Source of the DNA: Verrucomicrobiota bacterium
Lineage (GTDB): Bacteria; Verrucomicrobiota; Verrucomicrobiia; Limisphaerales; JAFGQR01
Assembly (NCBI GenBank): GCA_016935555.1
Contig: JAFGQR010000188.1
Span: 1 to 59,941, forward strand
DNA length: 59,941 bases
Direction of reading: 5' to 3'
Shown here: piece by piece, positions 16,101 through 23,000 of the stretch
Numbering within the stretch: the first letter of the stretch is position 1
How the letters are laid out: each line of letters starts with the position of its first letter
Made by a program: the position numbers and the translations under genes
The notes under the pieces: model-generated
Databases searched by the model: none
What the model was told of the DNA's origin: nothing
What the model saw: only the letters and a program-made list of their open reading frames with translations

Positions 16101-18831
16101 GGAAGCCTGGGCTGATGGAACCGCCGTGGTGGCTGAAGACGGGGGCGGCGAGGGCGGGCCAGAGGCCCGAGGATCGGAAGTGTTCGAGGATGTGCGCAGG
16201 CCGGTAGTTGACCCAGTTGGTCATGAAGGTGGCGAACACGGGAGTGATGCCCAGGTGGACAAGCGCCGGATCCAGTTCCCGTTTCAGCGCGTCGTACTGG
16301 GCCAGCACGCGGCCCGCCGTCAGGGCGCCCCCGTTGGCCATGTGTTTCTGCACGCGGTCCGCGAACAGCAGCCGGAATTCGGCATTGGTGGCCAGGGCGC
16401 GATACAGGGTGGGGATGACCTGGTGCGGCCAGTAATAGGGCTCGTCCGGATGGACAAGGTCGTTGCTGATCGAGTTGTAGGTGGCGTCTTTGGAGGTGTA
16501 GAGCCCGAAGGAGCCTTCGGCGTCCCAGACGTAAAACCGCCACAACGCGCCGGGCGCGCGTTCCCGGGCGGCGTAGAAATTGTTTTGGGGCCAATCCCAC
16601 ATGGCGGCGTAGATGTTGAGGAGCAGGTAATCGGCGAAGTTGACCAGATCGAACCGGGCCTGGGCCTCGGCATAGAGCGCGGGATTGGACAGGGGATAGG
16701 ACGAGACGAAGGCAACGTCCTCGGTCCATCGCGCGGCGTCGCCTTCCTCGACTTCATCCACGGTAATGACATCCCAGTTGTTGGTGCTCCGGTAATGGCT
16801 TTGGAAGAACGGATTGCGGTAGCGTTCGACGAGGTTGTAGTAGCTCTTGTATTGGCCATTGACGAAAAGATTGCACACCAACCCATGGCTGCTCACGTGG
16901 CCCATGGCGAGGCTGAGCCGGCGGACCACCTCGTCCCGGATGAAGGGATTGAGCCAGTCGTTCTTCCCGGCGCGCAACCGCAGGCTGTCGAACGTTGTCA
17001 CGCTCGACCCGGCGAACAACGGCGCGTCGAGGTCGCCCGCGCCGTAATCCCCGCGAAAGAACAGCCCGAAAGAGGGTTTGCTCAGCCCGCTGAGATTCCA
17101 TGAGCCGTATTCCAGGTCCGACAGATGCATGCGGGGCCGGCTCCACCGGCTGCCGGCGATGCGCAGGCCGCAATCGATTTGGACGTGCCCGGCGGGGAGG
17201 TGGGGGGCGATCCATTCGACCGAGGCGGGCCGTTCGAAGGGGTTGCCGTGCATGGTGGCCATGTTGTAATCGGACGGGCTGGTCGGCACCCAGGCGTCTT
17301 CGATGGCATAGACACCCCCCTGGATGGCCAGCACGCCCTGCGGGGCGTACAAGGCGCGGCGCGAGTCGGCGGCCACATTCAGCGCGAGCATCGACTGGAG
17401 GGCGGTTGGCGTGTTGACGAGGTAGGTGGCGGTGACCACCGACGAGGGTATCCAGCCGGAACGAAACGCCCGAACCCGCAGGGTCACATTGGACGTCAAC
17501 AGCAGCGGCCCATGATACTCGGTGCCGGCGGCCTCCGTCGGCTCGGTCCCGTCCGCCGTGTAGCGCAGGGTCACCTCGCGGGTCGGACAGCTCAGCACCA
17601 CCACGAGGTTGCTGTCGTAAAAACCCGCGGGCGCACTGAACACGGGGGGATCCACCCACGCGGCCAGTCCCGGCCCCGCATTGGGCTGCCCCGGGGTGGC
17701 CTGCCGGAAATAAACATACGCCCCCGTGTCCGGGTCGCGGCCCCACGAGTAAAGCGGGGGCACGCGGGGGAAGCGGCGGGCCATCTCGGAGGCGACCAGT
17801 CCGGCGCGATCGAAGAGCCCGAGGTATTCGCCGTCCTGGTCCAGGCGGAAATTGGTGTGCAGTAAGCCGGCCAGGGGATCTCGCCGGTCCAGTTCGCTGC
17901 ACAAAACCACCAGGAACCCGCCCGGAGGCAGCACCACGTCTGGAAACACCCACTTTCGGGGATTGTCGGGGTTGTCGGTGAGGCTCCATCCGGCCAGCGG
18001 CACCGTTTCGGCGCCGGTGTTGTGCAATTCGACCCAATCGGCAAAGCCGGCGCCGGCGGGGTCTGCCTCCGCCACCAGGGGGTCGCACACGCCGCCGGCC
18101 GGCTCCACGAAGCCGGCGCGGTAGCGCCACGGGTCAGCGGCGGTAACCAGCGGCGTGACGGGTGAGCTGGTGCACTCGAGCGTGGCGTGCAGCCGCAATG
18201 TTTCGTCGAAGGGCACGGGCAGGAGAAAGAGGTCGTAAGGCGGCCATAGGCCGTGCACTTGGACGGCCAGCACATTGGTGCCGGCCGCCAGCAGCCCCGG
18301 CCCGAGCGCAATCACTTCCTCGACAGCCTGGGTGACCGCATTGAACGCGGGCTGATCGGCGTAAACAAACAGGCCCGGCGGCCCCAGGTTGCGCCGGGCG
18401 ATCTCCACCCCGTTCAAGTAGGCCACGAAACCGTCGTCGTATTCGATCCGAAGCCGCAGCCCGTTGCTGCTGCCGGCCATGGCCGCATCGACCTGGAATT
18501 CCCGCCGCAGATAGAGGGAAGGCGTCACCGCGCGCATGGCATCGCCAAGATCCGTGCCCAAGTCCGCATAGCCGAAACCGAACGGACCCGTCCCCGTGTG
18601 CCAATCGAGCGCCGCGAACTGCAGGGTCCGCCATGCGGGACTGGTGCCGAGAGAGGGCTGCCCGGCGGCATCCCAGTCCAACAGCCGTTCCGACGGGGCG
18701 GTGACGATTTCATTGAGGACAACCGTCGCGCCTTGAAGGGGAATCCAGCAGGAGCACAACAGGATCAGCACGAGGGCGAGGACAAAGGCCAGGCCACTTC
18801 GGATACGGCACGCGTGCATATGGAACAGCAT
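7135..18831 (-). CDS. Giant secreted multidomain protein: lamin-tail, CotH-like, Ig-like, beta-helix
   Basis: This protein of about 3,898 residues starts with a signal sequence (RSGLAFVLALVLILLCSCW). Visible modules in order, with approximate residues, are: a galactose-binding-like module (45-204); lamin-tail LTD1 (251-318); a chitobiase-C-terminal-like module (395-478); CotH-like region 1 (611-888, with LFVNGQYKSYYNLVERYR); a second chitobiase-C-like module (898-975); LTD2-4 (981-1425); and Ig-like (1455-1548). Then come a WKYLDTG module (1551-1718), Ig (1725-1805), LTD5 (1815-1978), CotH-like region 2 (1995-2468, with FLLIPHDWDTILGQAGG), a right-handed beta-helix (2568-2961), LTD6-7 (3038-3315), two Ig-like modules, another WKYWDTN module, Ig, and a calcium-binding DRDEDGIPDYWE linker (about 3770). 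CotH proteins are atypical protein kinases or spore/surface proteins in other groups. An extracellular surface or matrix role is inferred. An in-frame TTG at 18858 is an alternative start; I prefer ATG 18831, or possibly 18819. Confidence 0.85.
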   Translation of the reverse strand: MLFHMHACRIRSGLAFVLALVLILLCSCWIPLQGATVVLNEIVTAPSERLLDWDAAGQPSLGTSPAWRTLQFAALDWHTGTGPFGFGYADLGTDLGDAMRAVTPSLYLRREFQVDAAMAGSSNGLRLRIEYDDGFVAYLNGVEIARRNLGPPGLFVYADQPAFNAVTQAVEEVIALGPGLLAAGTNVLAVQVHGLWPPYDLFLLPVPFDETLRLHATLECTSSPVTPLVTAADPWRYRAGFVEPAGGVCDPLVAEADPAGAGFADWVELHNTGAETVPLAGWSLTDNPDNPRKWVFPDVVLPPGGFLVVLCSELDRRDPLAGLLHTNFRLDQDGEYLGLFDRAGLVASEMARRFPRVPPLYSWGRDPDTGAYVYFRQATPGQPNAGPGLAAWVDPPVFSAPAGFYDSNLVVVLSCPTREVTLRYTADGTEPTEAAGTEYHGPLLLTSNVTLRVRAFRSGWIPSSVVTATYLVNTPTALQSMLALNVAADSRRALYAPQGVLAIQGGVYAIEDAWVPTSPSDYNMATMHGNPFERPASVEWIAPHLPAGHVQIDCGLRIAGSRWSRPRMHLSDLEYGSWNLSGLSKPSFGLFFRGDYGAGDLDAPLFAGSSVTTFDSLRLRAGKNDWLNPFIRDEVVRRLSLAMGHVSSHGLVCNLFVNGQYKSYYNLVERYRNPFFQSHYRSTNNWDVITVDEVEEGDAARWTEDVAFVSSYPLSNPALYAEAQARFDLVNFADYLLLNIYAAMWDWPQNNFYAARERAPGALWRFYVWDAEGSFGLYTSKDATYNSISNDLVHPDEPYYWPHQVIPTLYRALATNAEFRLLFADRVQKHMANGGALTAGRVLAQYDALKRELDPALVHLGITPVFATFMTNWVNYRPAHILEHFRSSGLWPALAAPVFSHHGGSISPGFLLVISNANARGSVYYTLNGTDPRAVGGQPVGNFLTGPILLTAASVVKARVLDGGEWSPLTEAVFSVPPPTGLVISEINFDPTSYLGAEGALFEFVEIQNTSPTPAYLTGVAFTEGVSFAFPPGATLAPGAFVVVAANSNAFASRYPGVPVAGQFASGKLDNSGERLTLAFWTTNVLFTVRYDNNPPWPVAPAGGGATLVPASSDITLPDDFRYWRASTAPGGSPGAADPPPSVVPVVISEVLPRADAVGGWMIELHNPAPAPANLGGWWLSDSASNPTQYRFPNPTLIPPGGFLQLNPQTFISVPPANRVEPKPDGGDLILYAADDAGSLTGHSSVLNYGASVIGLSFGRHTNSQNEVQFPALAAATPGAANAPPRIGPVVLNEIMYHPTPGNAEFIELINFDNNPVPLFDVTRPELTWRIHGLDYVFPPDLILLPGELMLVVNMDPGFFRTKYDVPADVRILGPWGGTLQDNGERLRLQYPERLPNGEVVHVTLDEVRYDNHAPWPGGAAGHGDSLQRVAPRAYGDDPQSWAAGWLTPGRVNLQAPEIVITAPAYGSWTAQGGTVAIHAVVDNLAGDVVRVEFFADTSKLGEDATTPYGFSWIASQAGSHTLQAVALTTSGLAYTSTVVRVQVLAGQDAIAPLVPADAVWKYLDTGANLGTSWWTVAFNDAGWAEGPAELGYGDAADGRPEATVVSYGPNANNKYVTTYFRHAFIADPNTFAGDAQLRLLVDDGAVVYLNGQVLIRYNMPVTTIHYLTYASANAPENYWSSHPVPRARLLPGTNLLAVEVHQVSAKSDDLSFALELTIPELLVEPWIVRHPSGQVVEAGRDVLLSVDVAGSGLAYQWHRLDGCPIPGACSSSLALPMIQADQAGGYYVVVTNHVAAVTSQVATVTVLLPDFSGQIVLSEIMYHPSSERADEEFVELHNLRDLPVSLAGWRFTKGVQFLFPQVLIPPGGFLAVAANPAAFAAKYPAVTNVVGGWQGTLRNSDEAIELEDSLGRRIDLVHYADRGDWAVRQRGSLDYGTRGWEWLATHDGLGRSLELVNPRLPNEHGQNWTASVTPQGTPGSPNSAAAGNLAPMILETLHTPAVPAATNPVAVTARIVDESASGLTVTLHYRNHSTTSPPPFLTLTMNDDGLSGDGAAGDGVYGALIPHHPHGTVVEFHLGARDAQGLCRTWPAPAMNEYGARVQAANALYQVDADPYAGPQPLLHLVMTETERRTLETINRASNAEMNGTLVSLDGADPAVRYNAGIRIRGGSTRYVPVPSLRVNLPTDQRWKEVRAVNLNTYFPHDQVVGSMVSFKANLNVANARAVQVRVNGANLAQPGTPNAADGSGFGTYALLEVMNTDWADHHLPNDPDGNIYLARRPNTDLAYKGTNWLDYANTGYSKNSNESENDWSDLIRLTDVLNNTPDAAYADQVRQVLDPGEWARYFALNSILGNNESSLAIGVGDDYNLYRGVRDPRFLLIPHDWDTILGQAGGLLPDADLFLATALPAVRRFLKHPEFVPLYYGELKRLTDTVCSPTQLHPLLDQFLGGFADPATLASMKQYVVARAAYVQSRIPLSLTVTSALPVVGAFPKTTAPAAALWGQAHAIDTRTVLVNGQPAAWSAWDARWTNAQVGLLPGINRVLVQALDAAGAVRDETTITLWYEDGTETSLAGGTLAGNTTWSAASGPYYLANHLAIPAGASLTVAPGTTVFVAPGVRITVGGRLQVSGTPTQWVHFMLRPGVASLWPGFQFTNSASDNSLACVVIDKTSHYPIDVRNSRLHLESILFQGVYGAIYTSNSALRVRSCVFPTMLGAETIIGSAIPTNGYLILENNTFGGTSGYADIIDFTGGKRPNPIIQVYSNVFLTGPDDGLDMDFTDAHIEGNTFMHFHRDAPRESISCGIATDESAQIVAVRNVFFDCDNAVLLKRNAWLTAQNNTFVNCVETAVDFGSTNRAILPGQGALFEGNISWGHLSTFERYYEPGYSDVDLTVQYSLIQGTNWPGIGNLSADPLFVNPTNDFRLRPGSPAIAAGPNGLDMGAHVPAGASIRGEPPPLFPHPNATLTIAGPGITHYRYQINNGPFSPQEWPVSTPLVLTNLTNGTYTVAVIGKNSAASWQPTDTPTRSKTWTVNTSLRRLWLNEVLARNDSALNHYGTFPDLIELYNAGAVPCDLAGLQLTDNPAVPGKFVFPAGVTLEPGEFLVLFANDPDGTPGWHLGFSLRREGETVCLHDAAANGGALLDSVTFGLQLPDCSVGRLSDGTWSLTSPTPGAANLRTPLGDSSRLRFSEWLARGPGDDFIELYNPCPVPVALGGLHLTDNPLGWPGRHRIADLSFAPGCGFVVFHADHNLDAGADHLDFALAHEQGLLGLFDANLQPLDCVAYGPQHAGASTGRLNPDAEQIAEFVLPSPGATNILNAPPAVTIAFPTFGQVFPASGDVPLGATASDTDGHVVRVEFYGDGTLIGESIASPYTVIWPGVAEGPHAVVAKAVDNAGAVAVSDVVEFNVGLTTVRLTSPEDDLVVPVGTTVPLRASVSISTSSVLRVEFYADNTKLGETTSVPYAMVWTGTNPGPAQLRAVAITTRDESIASPPVPIRWLNAQSNETAILVASNALWKYWDTNAAPTGAWTASGYNDSAWPAGPAELGYGDAPYGQPEATVISYGPDPNNKYPTAYFRHAFVVDQPDVWRHLTLRLLVDDGALVYLNEHIVVWHNLPPGPITFTTYTTNSGEGNCWLPFSLPDGSLTQGTNLLAAEVHQVQPASGDLSFALELTASQLVIEPWILTPPAHESVEAGFAATLWVEAAGIPLYYQWHQPDGAPIGGATQPVLRLTNVQPDQAGGYHVVVSNALGSVTSTVAVLTVETPDRDEDGIPDYWELQQALDPADPADASADWDGDLMVNRHEYRLRTSPWIPDLFLHVHSLLTGGSSPSLHLQFRAEAGVSYVLEENINLAPDSWQPLIELPVSPANGPLDLVLPASAKHRFYRLRQLAPTPAR

Positions 18832-19033
18832 ACTTGCCAGATTTCCGGGAATTTTCAAGTCAAGCTTGCCAGTGACGGGTGCGGCCGGCCCACCCCGGAC
18901 GAACCCCGCGGCTCCCGCCGATCGGTTGTGGACAGGCAGGGGCGGATCCGGTTTGACGGCACGGTGTTCCGTCTCACGCTATTTGCGGCGAAGATGATCG
19001 TGATCATTCGTGGAGCATTGCCGCGATACCCGC

Positions 19034-19262
19034 AAATCCGAAATCCGAAATCCGAAACAAATTCCAAATTCGAACCCCAAAACCACACGCCCCTGATTTC
19101 TCGGGGGGCAGGAGGAGAAAACAGGGTCGGCTTCCGCGCTTTGCGCTTCAAGCGACCAGGTCGTGCTCCACCCTGGCTCGGCGAGTTTGCGACCCGCGGC
19201 ACGGCCTTCACGCCGTGGGCTCCGGGTTTGGGTCATTTGAAATTCGGATTTGTTTCGCATTA
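19034..19262. repeat. Inverted pair of AAATCCG-type repeats
   Basis: Three exact tandem copies of AAATCCG occupy 19034-19054 and are followed by GAAACAAATTCCAAATTCG. On the other side (about 19236-19259) an inverted relative reads TTTGAAATTCGGATTTGTTTCG. The two arms face each other about 180 bp apart, like the ends of a small non-coding mobile element or a folded repeat. Similar AAATCCG runs are frequent between genes in environmental Verrucomicrobia (from memory). Confidence 0.55.
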
Positions 19263-19352
19263 TTGGATGGATTCCGGCCACAGTCCGTCTTGTCTTATCC
19301 GGCGCCACGGTGATGATAGGAGGCGGCACTGGCTATAACATCGGCACGGGGC

Positions 19353-19379
19353 GGCATTCCCCTAACCGCTGGGGATGCC
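19353..19379 (-). terminator. Hairpin downstream of the secretion operon
   Basis: GGCATTCCCC, an eight-base loop and GGGGATGCC pair with a single bulged T. The hairpin lies about 40 bp beyond the stop of the last gene of the secretion operon, the place expected for its terminator. It lacks a T-run. Confidence 0.4.
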
Positions 19380-19421
19380 TTCCCGCACAACAGGTTGGGG
19401 GATTTGTCTCCGGCAGACGCT

Positions 19422-19922
19422 CTATTGGGTCATGGAGATGATGCCTGGGGGGGACTGGATGACGGCGCCGTCGGGGACGAGGTAACGGGCAAGGACGGTG
19501 ACGCGGAGCTGGGAGGGTTTGGTGTCGCCCCACTGCAGTGCGAGAGGATAGCAGATGCCGATGGAACTCGTGAAGCTCAGGCGCTTCAATTCCGCGGCGG
19601 TGTAGGTCCATGTCCGGAACGGCGCGGTTGCAGCCAAGTCGCCGGGTTTGAACACACCGTCCCAAAGCAGGACGTGCAAGGTGCCTGTGGGGATTCTGAC
19701 GGTTTTGGGCGCGGTGAGGCTGGAGGCGTAGAGGGTGACGCCGATGCCGTCCGGGCCGGGGTGTTTGTCGAAATCGAGCGCCACGGGGCGGCAGATCAAG
19801 TTGATCCGGTCAATGGCCTCTCCAGCCGGGCTGGAGCGGGGGGCGGCGGCGCGCCGGGCGCAGCCGGCGGCCGCGGCGAGGAGGAGCAACGGAACGAAGG
19901 CGAAGGTCAAAGCGCGGTTCAT
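19422..19922 (-). CDS. Small putative lipoprotein, last gene of the secretion operon
   Basis: This 166-residue protein has a hydrophobic signal (TFAFVPLLLLAAAAGC) ending in a cysteine at residue 21 that fits a weak lipobox (AAGC; the usual Leu at -3 is missing). The mature part is mostly beta-strand-like (VTLYASS, TLHVLLWDGVF, LRVTVLARYLVP) and matches no family I recognise. ATG 19922 is preferred over an in-frame GTG nine bases upstream. The gene lies 81 bp after the giant secretin on the same strand, separated from it by two hairpins. A lipoprotein next to a secretin gene could be a pilotin or assembly factor, but that is inference from position only. Known pilotins (GspS, PilF, MxiM) were not recognised in it. 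Confidence 0.65.
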   Translation of the reverse strand: MNRALTFAFVPLLLLAAAAGCARRAAAPRSSPAGEAIDRINLICRPVALDFDKHPGPDGIGVTLYASSLTAPKTVRIPTGTLHVLLWDGVFKPGDLAATAPFRTWTYTAAELKRLSFTSSIGICYPLALQWGDTKPSQLRVTVLARYLVPDGAVIQSPPGIISMTQ

Positions 19923-19939
19923 GGGTGGCACTACCTGAA

Positions 19940-19987
19940 GCGGGCTGAAGCCCGCGCTCCGGGGAGGCGGTTGAGGGGAACCGCCTC
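19940..19987 (-). terminator. Two strong hairpins between secretin and lipoprotein genes
   Basis: In transcript order, a perfect 9-bp stem (GAGGCGGTT / AACCGCCTC, six-base loop, 19964-19987) follows the secretin stop by 16 bp. A second perfect stem follows (GCGGGC / GCCCGC with a TTCA loop in the transcript, 19940-19955), ending 17 bp before the lipoprotein start. They could terminate, attenuate or protect the 3' end of the 15-kb secretin message. There is no T-run. Confidence 0.5.
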
Positions 19988-20003
19988 TTGCCTGGCGGAC
20001 GGT

Positions 20004-23000
20004 TCAGGGGATGGTGAAATCGAGGCGGGGGTCATGAGCGGGCTGGGGGAGGGAATTGGTTTGGGGTTGGGAATGAGGCGTGGCGGTGGAGGATGGGGAG
20101 TTGGTGCGGAGGGAGGGTTCGGGGAAGAGCGGGTCCAGGAGGCGTTTTTGGAGGTTATCGCGCTTGATTTCGTCTTTGATGGTGGAGTGATCGAGTTGTT
20201 CGCGGGTGAGTCCTTCCATGGAGATGAGGGCGGTTTCGTTGGTTCGGCTGGCGAGGACCTGGGGGGTGAGGAGGATGAGAAGTTCCTTGCGGTCCTTGGT
20301 GTTTTTGGTGCTGCGGAAGAGGGCGCCGAGCACGGGGATATCGCCGAGCAGGGGCATTTTCTTGACGCGTTTGTCGTCGGAGCTGGCGATGAGGCCGCCG
20401 ATGATGACGGTTTGGCCGCTTTGGACGCTGAGGAAGGTGGAGGCTTTGCGTTCGTTGATGATGGGGATGCTGGCTTCGGGGCTGATATCGACGCTGGAGC
20501 TGCTGATGGCGCTGTTGGTGGTGCTGACCTCCATGCTGACGAGGCCGTCGGGGCTGATGCGGGGGGTGACCGTGAGGTTGACGCCGACATTCTCGTAGGT
20601 GAACGAATTGATGCTGTCGCCTTGGTCGGTCACGCGGCTGTTGGTGATCAGGGGGACACGCTGGCCGATATGGATGCTGGCGGGGCGGTTGTCAGCAGTG
20701 AGAATCTGGGGGCGGCTGAGGATTTCGAGGCGGCCGTCGTTCTTGAGGGCGCGGAGCAGGAAACTGTAATCATTGCCGGTGACGGCGGCGGAGTAGCCAC
20801 CAAAGGCGGCGACGGCATCGGCGATCCCGAAATCGGTGCCGGTCAAGTAATTATGCTGGCCATGCGAGCCGGTATAGGTCCATTCGACGCCGAGTTCGAA
20901 TGTGTTGTCGAGGGTGACTTCGGCCAGGAGCGCCTGGATGAGCACCTGGGCTTGGGGCAGGTCGAGCTGTTCGATCAATTCCCGGACTTCCTTGAAGTAG
21001 CGCGGATTCGCGGAGACCAGCAGCGTGTTGCTGGTGGGGTCGGCGACGATGGCGACCTCCTGTTCCAGGAGGCGTTGGGCGGTGCCGACGGCTTCGACCC
21101 CGAGGGTCTGGGTGATGCGCTGGCGGGCTTGGTCAAGGAACGTGCGCAGGGCGGTCGCCACTTCGTCCGCCTGCGCATTCTTGAGCCGGTAGACTTCGGA
21201 CTTGCGTTCCTGGCCGGGATCGAGGTCCAGCGACGTGACGATCTCGGACACAAGGGCGACGTAATGTTCGGTGCCGCCGACCAGCAGACTGTTGGTGCGC
21301 AGGTCCACGGTGACGGTCAGCGCCGATTGTTCGGCGGTGCCGATGGTGGCGGAGGGCGGCGCTTCCGGGCCGAAGATGTCCTGGCCGGTGAGATCGGATC
21401 GCACCAGGGTGTATTGGACGGAGCGCTGGGTGGCGGCGGCGGCCTGTTGCATGCGGAAAAGCGTGGTCAACAGCTCGGCCATTTGGCGCGCATCGGCGTT
21501 CTTGAGTTGGAACACGCGGATTTTGGCCAGCTGGGGCGAGCTCGAGTCGAGGCGGGTGATGATCTGCTCGATGAGTCCCATGTAGTCCACCGGCCCGGAC
21601 ACGATCAGGGAGTTCATCCGGGCGTCGGGCGTGATCAACACCGCCTCGCGCAGCGCGGCGGTGATCAGTTCCTTGCCGTCCTCGCTGCGGGCGATGAACT
21701 GGAGGAGGGACTGGGCATTGGGGTTTTCGTCGCTCAGGGCGGTGGGTTTCTGGTTGAGGGCCTGGTTGAGGATGGTGGAGAGCGAGTCGGCGCGCGCGTA
21801 TTGGAGCGGAAACACCCGGATTTCGGAGACCTTCGCCACCTGGTCGGTGTCGAGTTTCTTGACCAGCTCGCCGATGCGTTTGGCGTCCGCCTGGCCGGCG
21901 GACACGACGATGGCGTTGATGCGTTCGTCGGCGGTGACGGTGACGGGCAGGGCGGCGCCGGGGGCGCCTTCGCGGAAGAGACCCTGGATGGTCTGGGCCA
22001 CGCGCGTGGCGTTCGCCTTGGCCAGCGGCAGCACCTGCACCGAAAGGCCGGTCTCGGTCTGCTCGCTGTCCAGGCGCTCGACGAGGGAGGCGACCATGTC
22101 CAGGTCCTCGACCGACGCGCCCACGATGAGGGCGTTGACCCAGGAATCGGCGACGATGGTGATGGGGTCGGGCGGTTCGCCGCGGACGCGGGGCGGGCGG
22201 TTGGCGAAGATCTGCTGGAGGGTGGCTTGCAGCTTCGTGGCGGTCACCTGGCGCAGCACGAACACGCGGAAGTTCATCCGCGAGAACACGTCCTCGGTGT
22301 CGAGCTGTTCGATGAGGCGGTCGAGGATGTCAAAGCTCTCCTTGCCCGCCGTGACGAGCAGGGTGTTGCTGCGGTCGTCGGGGATGGCGGCGACGGGCAT
22401 GGTGCGAACGGGGGCGTTGATGGCGAGGGCTTCGCCCTGGCGTTTGGCGGCAAAGAACTGGGTGAGGACGGTGGCGAGGCTGCTGGCGCGGGCTTTCTTG
22501 AGTTCATAGACGCGGACGTTGCCGACCTCGGCGAGGTCCTTGGTGTCCACGTTCTTGATGACCTCGCGGATGATGAGCATGTTTTCAGGGCTGGCGGAGA
22601 CGATGAGCGTGTTGCTGCGCGGATCGACGGCCACCGCCATGGCGTCGCGGGCGCCGCCGGCGCCGGGGCCACGGGCGCCGGGGCTGCGGGTGGCGGCGCC
22701 GGGCCGGTAGAGCCCCTGCCGGACGAGGTCTTGGAGCATGTCGGCCACGCGCTGGGCGTCGGCGAACTCGAGGGTGAAGGTCTGGATGAGGCCGGCGCGG
22801 GCCATGGGTTCGACGTCGATTTTGGCGAGCAACCCCTGGATCAGCTCGTGGTTTTCCTTGCTGCCGTAAACGATGAGGGCGTTGTTGAGCGCGTCGGTCT
22901 CGATGTTGACCTGGTCGGTGGGGGAGACGGGCTGGCCGGGGATTTGGCGGCTGCGGAGGCGGGCCTGGAAGGTGGCTTCGAGGGCGGAGGCGACGCGGGT

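Larger units (their letters stand above)
18832..19421. other. Long intergenic region with degenerate repeats
   Basis: No credible gene is seen in these 590 bp. Short open frames here translate to repeat-derived strings (for example the SDFGFRI type) with no coding character. The stretch should hold the promoter of the giant secreted protein near 18832-18990. It also contains the repeat pair at 19034-19262 and the hairpin at 19353-19379. Confidence 0.7.

Noticed and set aside
8962-17103. A very long open frame (about 2,700 codons) on the plus strand opposite the giant lamin-tail gene.
   Set aside because: Its translation is Gly/Val/Glu/Asp-rich with no domains, signal or start context. It mirrors the codon bias of the real gene in GC-rich DNA.
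19000-19260. Small genes in the intergenic region before the lipoprotein gene.
   Set aside because: The short frames translate repeat sequence (SDFGFRI-like strings) and lack starts with ribosome binding sites.
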